Of a stretch of 44,999 bases of DNA, positions 9,222 through 16,978 are shown in pieces (position 1 is the first letter of the stretch; every line of letters begins with the position of its first letter). Where the stretch lies: positions 1-44,999 of the forward strand of contig WRAG01000021.1 in the NCBI GenBank assembly GCA_009780345.1, written 5' to 3'. Below the pieces are notes generated by a model that worked only from the letters and a program-made list of their open reading frames with translations, did no database searches and was not told the DNA's origin. The position numbers and the translations under genes were made by a program. Source of the stretch: Oscillospiraceae bacterium (GTDB lineage: Bacteria; Bacillota; Clostridia; Monoglobales; WRAG01).

Positions 9222-9335
9222 TTCAAAAACTTTGTTGAACATTCATTGGTCGGAAGCAACAGCGAGGACAATATCGAAATTATTCACATATTTGATATGT
9301 CGAATGAAATGTGGTTAAAAATGTCGTCGGATTGA
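9222..9335 (+). pseudogene. Coding-like remnant without a start codon
   Basis: An open stretch of 37 codons between stops whose translation looks protein-like (for example 'VGSNSEDNIEIIHIFDMSNE'), without an ATG, GTG or TTG placed behind a ribosome binding site. It sits in the 304-base gap after the peptidase gene and may be the decayed 3' end of a lost gene. Apart from this and the terminator at 9375-9409, nothing else is seen in the gap. Confidence 0.3.
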
Positions 9336-9374
9336 TGAAATAGTGAGTATAATTTGGGGCATCCACTACGAATT

Positions 9375-9409
9375 AAAAAAAGCTATCGACTGAATTCGAT
9401 AGCTTTTTT
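9375..9409. terminator. Bidirectional terminator between convergent units
   Basis: AGCTATCGA (9381-9389) pairs with TCGATAGCT (9396-9404), flanked by an A run on the left and a T run on the right, so it can stop transcripts from both sides: the peptidase from the left and the four-gene nucleotide operon from the right. Confidence 0.85.
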
Positions 9410-9500
9410 AAATTCACAGTATTCTTATAGAATTTTCCGACAAACCTAATAAAATTAATAATTACAACTTAGTCAATAAGCAATATTTACGATTGAAATA

Positions 9501-11087
9501 CTATTCTATAAAAAAACAAGATAAAATTTCATCATATTCTTCTTTGGTAACAATTTGAGATGATATAGAATATACGGAACATATTGCATGATCAGGTGTT
9601 GCGTCATCTCCAAGGCGTTTGTTGATTAGCAAGTTGATTCTTTGACACTCGTTATTATCTAAAAATCTAAAATTAATAATATTTCCCAGCTTTTTCTGAT
9701 GAATTTTTGTTAGCTTGCCTTCTTTTTGCGGGAAAATATCAACAACTTTAGTTAAGTTAAAGTGTTTGAAAGGATCATTGATTAAAGATTCTACTTCCTG
9801 TGAACAAACCTGATGAGCTAATAATAATTCTTTAAAAGCGTTAAGTATATTGCCATTTTCAATTATATTTTCACCTAAATCCAGCCAGTTAGAACCTTCC
9901 GGTGCTGTGAAGTAATGTTCCATAATTTCATTAAAAAATTTCAGAATTATATCCTTTTGTTCACTAATACCTCTTAGATCAAATTTTGGTAATATATCAT
10001 TTTTCATTATACATATCGCTTCGCATAATTCTAAATAATTACCTACAGTGCTTCCGTTAGGTTGTTCCATATCAATAAGGCTATTAATTACGTCGAATCC
10101 TTCAAGTTTTAATATATGGTTTATATGTTGTGTTAATTCTATTGCATCATCTCTTTCAAAAAAAGCTCCTTCGCCATAGCGTACATCTAAAAGCAGCAAA
10201 TCAGCGGGGCAAGCAATCTGTTTAGACGCAATACTGGAAACCGCCAATGGTATAGAATTTACAGTTCCTGTATTACTTCTAAATCCATATAATATTCTAT
10301 CAGCAGGGCATAAATCCTCTTTTGTAACCGTCATTGCAATATTACATTTTTTTAAAACTTCCATTGTTTCTTCCCCCGGATTGGGGAAACGAAATCCTTC
10401 AATTACGCCTAGTTTGCTCCAAGTACCGCCTGTGAAACTTAATGATTTCGCAACAACAAATGTGGAAATAAGCGGGAAATCTTTAGACATATATGCCAAC
10501 ATGCTTGGCAATATTAAAGCCACCTTTTCGGATAACGCGCCTGTTGGATATCTTCTTATAATTTTTTTGTTGTCAAAAAATTTTCTGTAATCGTATATTT
10601 TTCCCGAATTTTTCATAGAAATTGTCAAATCATATAAATCATCTTGACTCAAACCATTTATATATATCATAATCAAAAATAAACCGATAAATTCAGTATC
10701 CAAATCATGATTAATTAATTTGGTAATTACATACTTAAAATTATCCATTCCTACTTGTGATTTATTAGACAGAAGGTTTAAAACATTTGATAATTGCGGC
10801 TCAATTTCATAAATGATGTGTGCGGGTTTCAAATTCAAGTTTAATTCGTCGATAGAATTGACGGAAGATAAGTATTTATAAATTTTAGGATAACGGTTGA
10901 TTAACTCCGTAATTACGGCACAAGTTTCTGACATATCAAACAAATTTGATTTTTTTAGAATTAAATATGACATGATAGTGCATTGACAAGGATCTAAATC
11001 ATCCAAAATATTAAAGACCCTATCTATACATATTTTTCTTTCGTTTAAAGCATCGTCCAAAAATGAAAAATAATTATACACACACAT
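9501..11087 (-). CDS. Divergent thymidine/pyrimidine-nucleoside phosphorylase-fold protein
   Basis: Last gene of the four-gene nucleotide operon; 528 residues against about 435 in the family, with an N-terminal extension of roughly 100 residues. Family features: LSQDDLYDLTISMKNSG (146-162, the helical domain), SLSFTGGTWSKLGVIEGF (215-232, matching the family's HTGGT.DKLE.IPGF), PADRILYGFRSNTGTVNSIP (261-280) followed by SSIASKQ (284-290), which supply the base-contacting Arg270, Ser and Lys289, then DVRYGEGAF (301-309). The phosphate/catalytic loop, KHSTGGVGDK in thymidine phosphorylase, reads RRYPTGALSEK (178-188): the catalytic His is Tyr and the following Ser is Pro. So the base pocket looks kept while the phosphate side is changed; it may use another phosphate-bearing substrate or not be a phosphorylase. 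ATG at 11087 is preferred over GTG 11090; it overlaps the Nudix gene by 14 bases. Confidence 0.7.
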   Translation of the reverse strand: MCVYNYFSFLDDALNERKICIDRVFNILDDLDPCQCTIMSYLILKKSNLFDMSETCAVITELINRYPKIYKYLSSVNSIDELNLNLKPAHIIYEIEPQLSNVLNLLSNKSQVGMDNFKYVITKLINHDLDTEFIGLFLIMIYINGLSQDDLYDLTISMKNSGKIYDYRKFFDNKKIIRRYPTGALSEKVALILPSMLAYMSKDFPLISTFVVAKSLSFTGGTWSKLGVIEGFRFPNPGEETMEVLKKCNIAMTVTKEDLCPADRILYGFRSNTGTVNSIPLAVSSIASKQIACPADLLLLDVRYGEGAFFERDDAIELTQHINHILKLEGFDVINSLIDMEQPNGSTVGNYLELCEAICIMKNDILPKFDLRGISEQKDIILKFFNEIMEHYFTAPEGSNWLDLGENIIENGNILNAFKELLLAHQVCSQEVESLINDPFKHFNLTKVVDIFPQKEGKLTKIHQKKLGNIINFRFLDNNECQRINLLINKRLGDDATPDHAICSVYSISSQIVTKEEYDEILSCFFIE

Positions 11088-11460
11088 CACCGCCCTTTAA
11101 ATAATCTAAAGCCTTTACAATGAAATTATCATAATTAGCAAATTCTGCCGGCAATATGTAATTATAATTTATACTTTTTTCTTCTTTGAGCTTTATGCTT
11201 CCCTTAACATTTTTAGTTATAAAATAATATCCCATCCATCTTTCGCCGTTAATAGCAAAAATGTTTTTAAAAAGGAATTTAACATCATTAATTATAAGAT
11301 TTGTCTCTTCGAAAACTTCTCTTATGCAAGAACTGACTATCGCTTCGTCTTTCTCCACTTTTCCTCCGGGAAAATTCCATAAATTTTTCGAACGCTTTTC
11401 CTCAATTATTAAATATGAGTCGTGCTCATTAGCTATTAAAACTCTAACAAATTTTTTCAT
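11074..11460 (-). CDS. Nudix hydrolase
   Basis: Single-domain Nudix protein of 128 residues, which would cleave a pyrophosphate linkage in a nucleoside diphosphate derivative. The Nudix box is at residues 33-55: G33, E39, then REVFEET (47-53), matching GX5EX7REUXEEXGU except that the conserved Gly near the end is Asn54. The order of strands and the WNFPGGK entry (28-34) fit MutT-like housecleaning enzymes. Its ATG overlaps the stop of the upstream kinase by four bases (ATGA), so the genes are translationally coupled. Substrate cannot be read from the sequence. Confidence 0.88.
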   Translation of the reverse strand: MKKFVRVLIANEHDSYLIIEEKRSKNLWNFPGGKVEKDEAIVSSCIREVFEETNLIINDVKFLFKNIFAINGERWMGYYFITKNVKGSIKLKEEKSINYNYILPAEFANYDNFIVKALDYLKGGDVCV

Positions 11461-12089
11461 AATAACTCCTCTAATTTATCCTTTATTTTAGCTGCCATCG
11501 TTTCTGCCGAGCTATCTTCCTGTTTAATAATCAAAAGTTTTTTGCCAAATTCATCAGCATACTGCTTGCAAGCGTCTTTCATATGCTTTTGCGAAAGAAA
11601 ACATTTTTTCAAAAAACTAGAATTCTGATCTAAACTCCGATTACGCTTTTTTAAAAACGACTGCCATAAACTTTCCTCTATTTCAAAGAAAATAACTATA
11701 TCAGCATTTGGCAAGACATCGTAATCCGTTTTTGCCAATTCCTGAGTCAAATCATAATATATATCGTTTTTAGGGACAAGCCACTCCATTCCCGGCTTAT
11801 CTAAATATTTGTATATCAATTTGTCATAATAAGAATCCACAAAAGCTATTTTCCCGTCCAATGCTAACTTTTGAGCTTGATATAAATAAGGCACTCTGAC
11901 AGATCTGAACCAAGAAATGCCCGTAAAGTATCCATACGCTTCTCGTTCGTTAACGGCGTCAGGCCATTCGGATTCTTCCGGCTCACAAAAAGCTTTGACT
12001 TCGTACAATTCCGCTAAACGTTTAATAACCGAAGACTTGCCGCAGCAAGGAATGCCCATCGCAACAATAAATTTGCCATAGTCAGTCAT
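11457..12089 (-). CDS. P-loop nucleoside/nucleotide kinase-like protein
   Basis: A 210-residue single-domain P-loop protein with Walker A GIPCCGKSS (residues 12-20) near the N-terminus, a FVDSYYDK segment (83-90) in the place where deoxynucleoside and thymidylate kinases carry an acidic-Arg/Ser motif, a hydrophobic strand ADIVIFFEIE, and a basic lid-like segment KKRNRSLDQN after residue 145. Size and layout fit the deoxynucleoside kinase/thymidylate kinase group. The ribosome binding site AAGGAGG overlaps the end of the upstream HD gene (11-base gap), and the stop overlaps the Nudix start. Likely role: phosphorylating a nucleoside or nucleoside monophosphate handled by its operon partners. 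Family moderately sure, substrate unknown. Confidence 0.75.
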   Translation of the reverse strand: MTDYGKFIVAMGIPCCGKSSVIKRLAELYEVKAFCEPEESEWPDAVNEREAYGYFTGISWFRSVRVPYLYQAQKLALDGKIAFVDSYYDKLIYKYLDKPGMEWLVPKNDIYYDLTQELAKTDYDVLPNADIVIFFEIEESLWQSFLKKRNRSLDQNSSFLKKCFLSQKHMKDACKQYADEFGKKLLIIKQEDSSAETMAAKIKDKLEELL

Positions 12090-12100
12090 CTTAATCCTCC

Positions 12101-13372
12101 TTAATATTGGAACGATTCAGTATAAAATTCAATGAAAAACTCTTTCACATCCACTCCGGATATCTTATTAGTGCGCATATATTTTTTTGTAAGACCGGCT
12201 ATGCCGTCTTGTATTTGCTTTGATGTAATACCATGATCTCTGGATTTAGTAGCTTCCATAAACGCGGCAACGTCATCGCAAACTTTTATCAATCGTCCGT
12301 CTACTAAATCATAGATATTTTCATTATAAATTTTATTAACATTAGTTTTATCATTTAATTTTTCAACTTTATTATTTCTGATTATCCTATTGCAAAATTC
12401 GTCATCAATTTCCGGCAAATCTCCCATCAAATATTTCAATCTAGGAAGAAAATTGGGAAACATATGGTCCGGAAACTTAGGATATAGTTCTTCATCACAT
12501 ATTTTCTTTTCTATCTCTTTTATAATTTTAGGAAAATTATCAGTTGCTTGTTTAACAGGAGAAATAATATCCCTTGTCACGCTTTCGGGCAAATCATGAA
12601 ATAAAGCCGCAAAAAAGTTATTAACCAACCTTTGCTTGCAAGCGCCTAACTTTTTGCTTAAAAAATACATTAATAACGCCACATACATTGAATGACCCAG
12701 CACGCTTGTTTGCGGTATTCGCGGTGTTTGGCTCCATCTAACTTGATAACGCAGTTGTTCGATCAAACACATTGCGTTAAATAAAGTGCGATTTTCTTTA
12801 TCTTCAAGCATTGATATAGCTTTTAGATGCTTAAACTCTTCTACTTCTTCATTAAGCGTTTTCTCAATTATATCTATTCTGGGGAAAGAATCATTTGCTC
12901 GTTTAATAATATCAAACTCTCTTTTTGAGGAATATTTATGAGCGGCTTTTAAAATTGATAATTCTAATTTAACGTTTTCTGAATCGTTAATCAAAAATTC
13001 TTCAAATTTTTTCAAAACATTCTCATCTTCAATAAATTCTTTATATTGTTCTACCACCCATTTATTAAGTTCTTTATAGTCATCAGGATAGTCAGATTTT
13101 ATTTTGCTTATTACAGTTGATTTAATATCTGAAAGAACAATATTTTTAAGCAATGCAAATACAATGCCATCCACGATATATTCCCAGTCTATTGGAGTGG
13201 CTTCTTTGTCTTCCATAGACGCTATTACAAATGCTAAAACAGCTTTATGAGCTTGTTTGTCCATTTCCACTAAGTTAATAGGTCTTATTCTGTCATTCCA
13301 ACGATAAATGGAAAAAGCGTCAAATAGTTTGTTTGCCAACTTGCGACTTATCAATAATATCACCGCTTTCAA
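12101..13372 (-). CDS. HD-domain phosphohydrolase (YfbR/HDDC2-like) with degenerate N-terminal HD-like half
   Basis: First gene of the nucleotide operon; 423 residues. The C-terminal half has a complete HD site: Arg212, VLGHSM (His227), ALFHDLPES (His259, Asp260), TRDIISPVK (266-274) and CDDVAAF (Asp366/367). This is the layout of 5'-deoxynucleotidase YfbR-like HD enzymes, which remove phosphate from deoxynucleoside monophosphates. The N-terminal half repeats the pattern in weak form (RWND, AHKAV with His42, then FALLKNIVLSDIKSTVISK aligning with FAALFHDLPESVTRDIISP), but HD is KN, so this half cannot bind the metal. The family is normally about 200 residues, so this protein is double length. 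The TTG at 13372 has no clear ribosome binding site; GTG at 13363 is an alternative start. Adjacent promoter at 13417-13445. Confidence 0.82.
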   Translation of the reverse strand: MKAVILLISRKLANKLFDAFSIYRWNDRIRPINLVEMDKQAHKAVLAFVIASMEDKEATPIDWEYIVDGIVFALLKNIVLSDIKSTVISKIKSDYPDDYKELNKWVVEQYKEFIEDENVLKKFEEFLINDSENVKLELSILKAAHKYSSKREFDIIKRANDSFPRIDIIEKTLNEEVEEFKHLKAISMLEDKENRTLFNAMCLIEQLRYQVRWSQTPRIPQTSVLGHSMYVALLMYFLSKKLGACKQRLVNNFFAALFHDLPESVTRDIISPVKQATDNFPKIIKEIEKKICDEELYPKFPDHMFPNFLPRLKYLMGDLPEIDDEFCNRIIRNNKVEKLNDKTNVNKIYNENIYDLVDGRLIKVCDDVAAFMEATKSRDHGITSKQIQDGIAGLTKKYMRTNKISGVDVKEFFIEFYTESFQY

Positions 13373-13416
13373 ATTAAGCTTTTTAAAATATGTATTATGA
13401 TAATCTTCAGAATATT

Positions 13417-13445
13417 ATTGTAACATATCACTTATAGATTTTCAA
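13417..13445 (-). promoter_or_regulatory. Sigma-A promoter of the four-gene nucleotide operon
   Basis: On the minus strand TTGAAA (13445-13440) and TACAAT (13422-13417) are separated by exactly 17 bases, about 45 bases before the HD gene. It is the only strong promoter seen for the operon, and supports one transcript for all four genes. Confidence 0.75.
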
Positions 13446-13495
13446 CATTTTTAATCAAATATAATGTTTCTGTAACAATTTAAATTGCGTAATAT

Positions 13496-13536
13496 ATAAA
13501 AATGTTCTTATAGGACTTGAATCCTATAAGAACATT
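13496..13536 (-). terminator. Rho-independent terminator of the S-layer operon
   Basis: A perfect 15-bp stem (13501-13515 with 13522-13536) and a 6-base loop; on the minus strand it is followed by five T. It lies about 60 bases past the last SLH gene and directly before the nucleotide operon promoter. Confidence 0.88.
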
Positions 13537-13569
13537 TCTAATTGTCTAAGCGACATGATTTGAATTTGC

Positions 13570-13596
13570 GCTAACTTGAATCACGATCAAGTTAGC
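13570..13596 (-). other. Hairpin abutting the stop codon
   Basis: GCTAACTTGA/TCAAGTTAGC, a perfect 10-bp stem with a 7-base loop, begins one base after the TAG stop. No T run follows, so it is not a normal terminator. It may protect the mRNA end from exonucleases. Confidence 0.6.
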
Positions 13597-13597
13597 A

Positions 13598-16500
13598 CTA
13601 TAACAAATCAAGCGTTCTATAAATTATAATCGCCATTTCTGCGCGAGTTATCTGCGCGGTTGGGTTAAAGTTTCCATTTTCATCGCCGCCGATAATACCT
13701 AACGCACGGAATGCGCTAACGCTGTTTGCCGCGTAATCGGCAATGTTAGCTGCGTCCGCAAACGCTTCCGCATAGCCTGCTTCATCAATCATACCCATGT
13801 TTGTGAGCATTCTGTAAAGCAGAACCACCGCGTCCTGACGCGAAATATTCAAACCGACGCCAAAGTTTCCGGTTCCGTCGCCGAGTGAAATCCCGTGGTC
13901 ATACATTGCTGAAACAGCGCCAAAATACCAGCTTCCGAGTTGTGCGTCGTTGAATGGCAAGTCGTCATTGGTGCGTTCAAGGTCAAACGCGTTGACAATG
14001 ATTGTCGCCATTTGCTCGCGGGTCATTGCCCCGGTCGGATTGAACGTATAAGGCGCGACACCGCTTACGATTCCTTGCTCAAAGAGCGAAATTATATATT
14101 CGCTCGCCCATGGCACGGCGTCAAGGTCATCGAAAGCTTCGGGCGCTTGCCAATCAGGGTCGGGAGGAGGTGGTTGCGGTGTTATATCGTGGATATTGTC
14201 GATGTGAACTTGGTTCGGCGGGCGGAAGCCTGGGCCTGAAGGTCCGGAAGGTCCGCTTGGGGCACCCGGGCCACCCGGACCGCCCGGCTGTTGCGGAAGG
14301 CGAGGAACATGCGTTTGTCTGCTTCCGGTTTGTGCTACGCCGTTTACGTCAACGGTGGCGGTTAAAGTTACCGTTCTGTCGTTTGTTTGCCGCGTAACTC
14401 TTGCCCAGTTGCCGTCTATGCGGATAACCGTCGGAGCGCCGCTAACCCAGCTAGTTACAGGATATCCCGCGATAGTCATAGGTAATTGGAAGTCAGAAAT
14501 TGCTTCAGAAGGCAGTTGGAGCGAGGCAAAAATCCCTTGTCCGGGACCGCCGTCTGCCGCCGTTGTGCTGTAACCGCCTATAAATCTGACTCCGGTAACG
14601 CCGGCAGGGAACGTAAAACGCACAAATCTGTTGTATGCTTGATTTTGCAGTCTTATAAGATTTGATACGTTAGGATTTATCACGCCTGTTGTGTGTACGG
14701 TTTGCCAACCGATACCGTCGTTGGAAGTTTGAATTACAAGTCCCGAAACGGGCGTGCCGTCATATACAACGTTGAATTCCGCAAGAACTACATTTCTTCC
14801 CGCGTCAATGGAAATAGTTCTGTCGTTGCCGATTATTTCCCACGCGGTATTTACCGTGTCGTTAATCGCCATACGTTTGGTTCGAGCGGCATTTTCGTCA
14901 GTAATGGTTCTGTTTGCCAGATGATCGTTCGCAATAGGGCGAAGCACATTAAAGAAGAAGTCTCGAGTCACTCTTGTTCCTTGATTATCAATAACCGCAG
15001 TCATTCTCGCGTTTATATCGCTATTTCCGGAGCGGGTAACTGTTACATTGGCAATATTGCCGCTCAACGTGCCGATTCTTGTAACGTTCGGGTGAGACGC
15101 TTCCCAATTAATTGTCAATTGAGTGTCGGGAAGGCGCACAGGAACGGTGAAATTGTTAGTAACAACCATTCTCTCGAACGCGATAATGTTTAGAATTTCT
15201 TCAAAGTAAGCTTCGTCTGAATTGCGTCCGAACGCGACAACATTTACGGTTCTTGTGACAGAAACGCCGCCTGCGCCGGTTATGGTAGCGGTCAAAGTAA
15301 CAGGTGTATTTTCGTCAGGACGAGTAAGTGCGCCTGATGACGAAATAATTCCGGCGGGAGATGAGGACCAACTGATGTTTACATTCGGATATCTTGACGT
15401 TGTAAACAGATTCAAATTAGTGCGAACCCTGTCGCTGCGTCCCGGATATATAGCCGCCGCGGTGATTGTGTCCGCGACCTCATTTACGGCGTTTTGGGCA
15501 GTAGGAATGATTATAGCCGGACGCAAATCGTCGGTTACCGCCGCGTTCGCGCCGTGGAATACACCTAAACCAATTGTAACTGTTATGTTTCCGCCTGCGC
15601 CGAGCGCGGGTCTGATGTCTCCCAAATAAATACTGCCTGAATCATCAAGCTGACCCGAGAAAGTTGTTCCGCCAACGTTGATTGAAACGTTGGCTTCGGA
15701 AGCGTTGCGACCGTTAATCGGAACCAACCTCAACCATGCCGAATCAGCGCCGGCAATGTCCGTCACGTTAGCAGTTATGGTAGAGCCTGCTGTAACCGTT
15801 ACACCGCCACCCGCGTTTGCGGGAGTGGTATAGCTCGCTTGAGACGGATTCGCGCGATTTGCAAGTACTGTCAAGTCATACGTTTCAACGCGAGAGTGTT
15901 CTTCGTAAGAAAAAGTTGCCGTAAGCCTGACATTCTTGTCGTTTTCACCGAAAGCAGGGCGGTTAACCGCACCTGTCGCTGGGTTTATAACACTTTCGTC
16001 AGATGACTGCCAGCTTATAGCAACACCATTAGGCATTAAAGTTGGAAGATTTACATCTCTTGATATATTTGCGCTGTCTTCTGTAGAAATTTCAAGGCTT
16101 TCGATAGCGTTTTCCACGTTTATAATAGCGCGGGTTTTGTAGCCGACTCTCAAAATCGCCTCGCCGGGAGCATTGGTTCGCCCCGTCATGTTCCAAGTCG
16201 TTCTGCCCGCAGTATGCGGATTTCCGATACGATTGCTTGCGGTGCCGGTGCCTGTAACAGCCATGTGTCTTGTTATCTTCAAAGTTATATATCTTTCGTT
16301 CGGATATCGTTCTAAAAATTCACGAAGCCCCATGGTATATGTTATACCGCCGCCGTTACTTTGAAGCGTATTTCTAAGATTCCAAAAATCGCCGGTAAGC
16401 AAAGGAGCAACCTCAGCCACCGTAAAAACTGACATCAGATACGTGGCGTCATTCCTCATTGTGGTCCCTGTTGTGGGGTTTGTAACGTTTACGCTATGAC

Positions 16501-16948
16501 GTCCGCCGTTAGCGTTTCCGGCAAGCAAAAGCTCGTCCCAGTTTCCGTCTTCGGTGTCAAACATAGTTTGGAAAGACGGCGGCAATAAGTAAAGCCCCAC
16601 CGCGTTTGTCGCGATTCTGTTGGTTACGTTTATTTTCATCATAACCTCTTGAATTACGATTTCGCCTGACCTGTGCCTGTCTATGTAGTCTCCGATGTAA
16701 AACTGTGAATATGCGTCCCTTATTGCCGAGCCGCCACCCGCGTCAATCGCCCAACCCGCCCTTGTCATCTGGTCGCCGGTTTCGCGAACATATGCCGCTT
16801 GGTGCAGTCGAATAGTGCCCCATTCCCAGTTTTGATTTTCTCTATAAGGTGTTTCGTCTTCCATTGCCGCTGCGGTCATAGGCGCAACCAACGGCAAAGT
16901 TAGCAAAATCATAGAGAGTATAACAACCAAAGAAATAAACTTTTTCAT
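13598..16948 (-). CDS. SLH-anchored multidomain surface protein (Ig-like and discoidin-like domains)
   Basis: Exported, cell-wall-bound protein of 1116 residues, last gene of the surface operon. Signal peptide about 1-28. An N-terminal region (about 35-275) contains a beta-rich domain of unknown type. Next come bacterial Ig-like units with the 'ISWSSSP..I' and 'INWEASHPN' pattern (near 285-370, 490-575 and 580-670), then a discoidin-like region (about 680-800; 'RFVRFTFPAGVTGVRFIGGY'), and another Ig-like piece. A Gly/Pro/Ser linker near residues 885-910 leads to three SLH domains (about 935-1116) that should bind pyruvylated secondary wall polymer. The last ~540 residues are homologous to the neighbouring gene at 16979-18661. 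No catalytic domain is recognised; the role is likely structural or ligand binding. GGAGG lies 8 bases before the ATG. Confidence 0.85.
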   Translation of the reverse strand: MKKFISLVVILSMILLTLPLVAPMTAAAMEDETPYRENQNWEWGTIRLHQAAYVRETGDQMTRAGWAIDAGGGSAIRDAYSQFYIGDYIDRHRSGEIVIQEVMMKINVTNRIATNAVGLYLLPPSFQTMFDTEDGNWDELLLAGNANGGRHSVNVTNPTTGTTMRNDATYLMSVFTVAEVAPLLTGDFWNLRNTLQSNGGGITYTMGLREFLERYPNERYITLKITRHMAVTGTGTASNRIGNPHTAGRTTWNMTGRTNAPGEAILRVGYKTRAIINVENAIESLEISTEDSANISRDVNLPTLMPNGVAISWQSSDESVINPATGAVNRPAFGENDKNVRLTATFSYEEHSRVETYDLTVLANRANPSQASYTTPANAGGGVTVTAGSTITANVTDIAGADSAWLRLVPINGRNASEANVSINVGGTTFSGQLDDSGSIYLGDIRPALGAGGNITVTIGLGVFHGANAAVTDDLRPAIIIPTAQNAVNEVADTITAAAIYPGRSDRVRTNLNLFTTSRYPNVNISWSSSPAGIISSSGALTRPDENTPVTLTATITGAGGVSVTRTVNVVAFGRNSDEAYFEEILNIIAFERMVVTNNFTVPVRLPDTQLTINWEASHPNVTRIGTLSGNIANVTVTRSGNSDINARMTAVIDNQGTRVTRDFFFNVLRPIANDHLANRTITDENAARTKRMAINDTVNTAWEIIGNDRTISIDAGRNVVLAEFNVVYDGTPVSGLVIQTSNDGIGWQTVHTTGVINPNVSNLIRLQNQAYNRFVRFTFPAGVTGVRFIGGYSTTAADGGPGQGIFASLQLPSEAISDFQLPMTIAGYPVTSWVSGAPTVIRIDGNWARVTRQTNDRTVTLTATVDVNGVAQTGSRQTHVPRLPQQPGGPGGPGAPSGPSGPSGPGFRPPNQVHIDNIHDITPQPPPPDPDWQAPEAFDDLDAVPWASEYIISLFEQGIVSGVAPYTFNPTGAMTREQMATIIVNAFDLERTNDDLPFNDAQLGSWYFGAVSAMYDHGISLGDGTGNFGVGLNISRQDAVVLLYRMLTNMGMIDEAGYAEAFADAANIADYAANSVSAFRALGIIGGDENGNFNPTAQITRAEMAIIIYRTLDLL

Positions 16949-16978
16949 TTAAATACCTCCGTTTTGTACAGGTTTGTG

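Noticed and set aside
9501-13372. Toxin-antitoxin or CBASS-type reading of the nucleotide operon
   Set aside because: No nucleotidyltransferase/cyclase, effector nuclease or membrane effector is present; the families are all nucleotide-processing enzymes.
14693-15193. 166-codon plus-strand open frame
   Set aside because: Antisense shadow of the 1116-residue SLH gene with no ribosome binding site.
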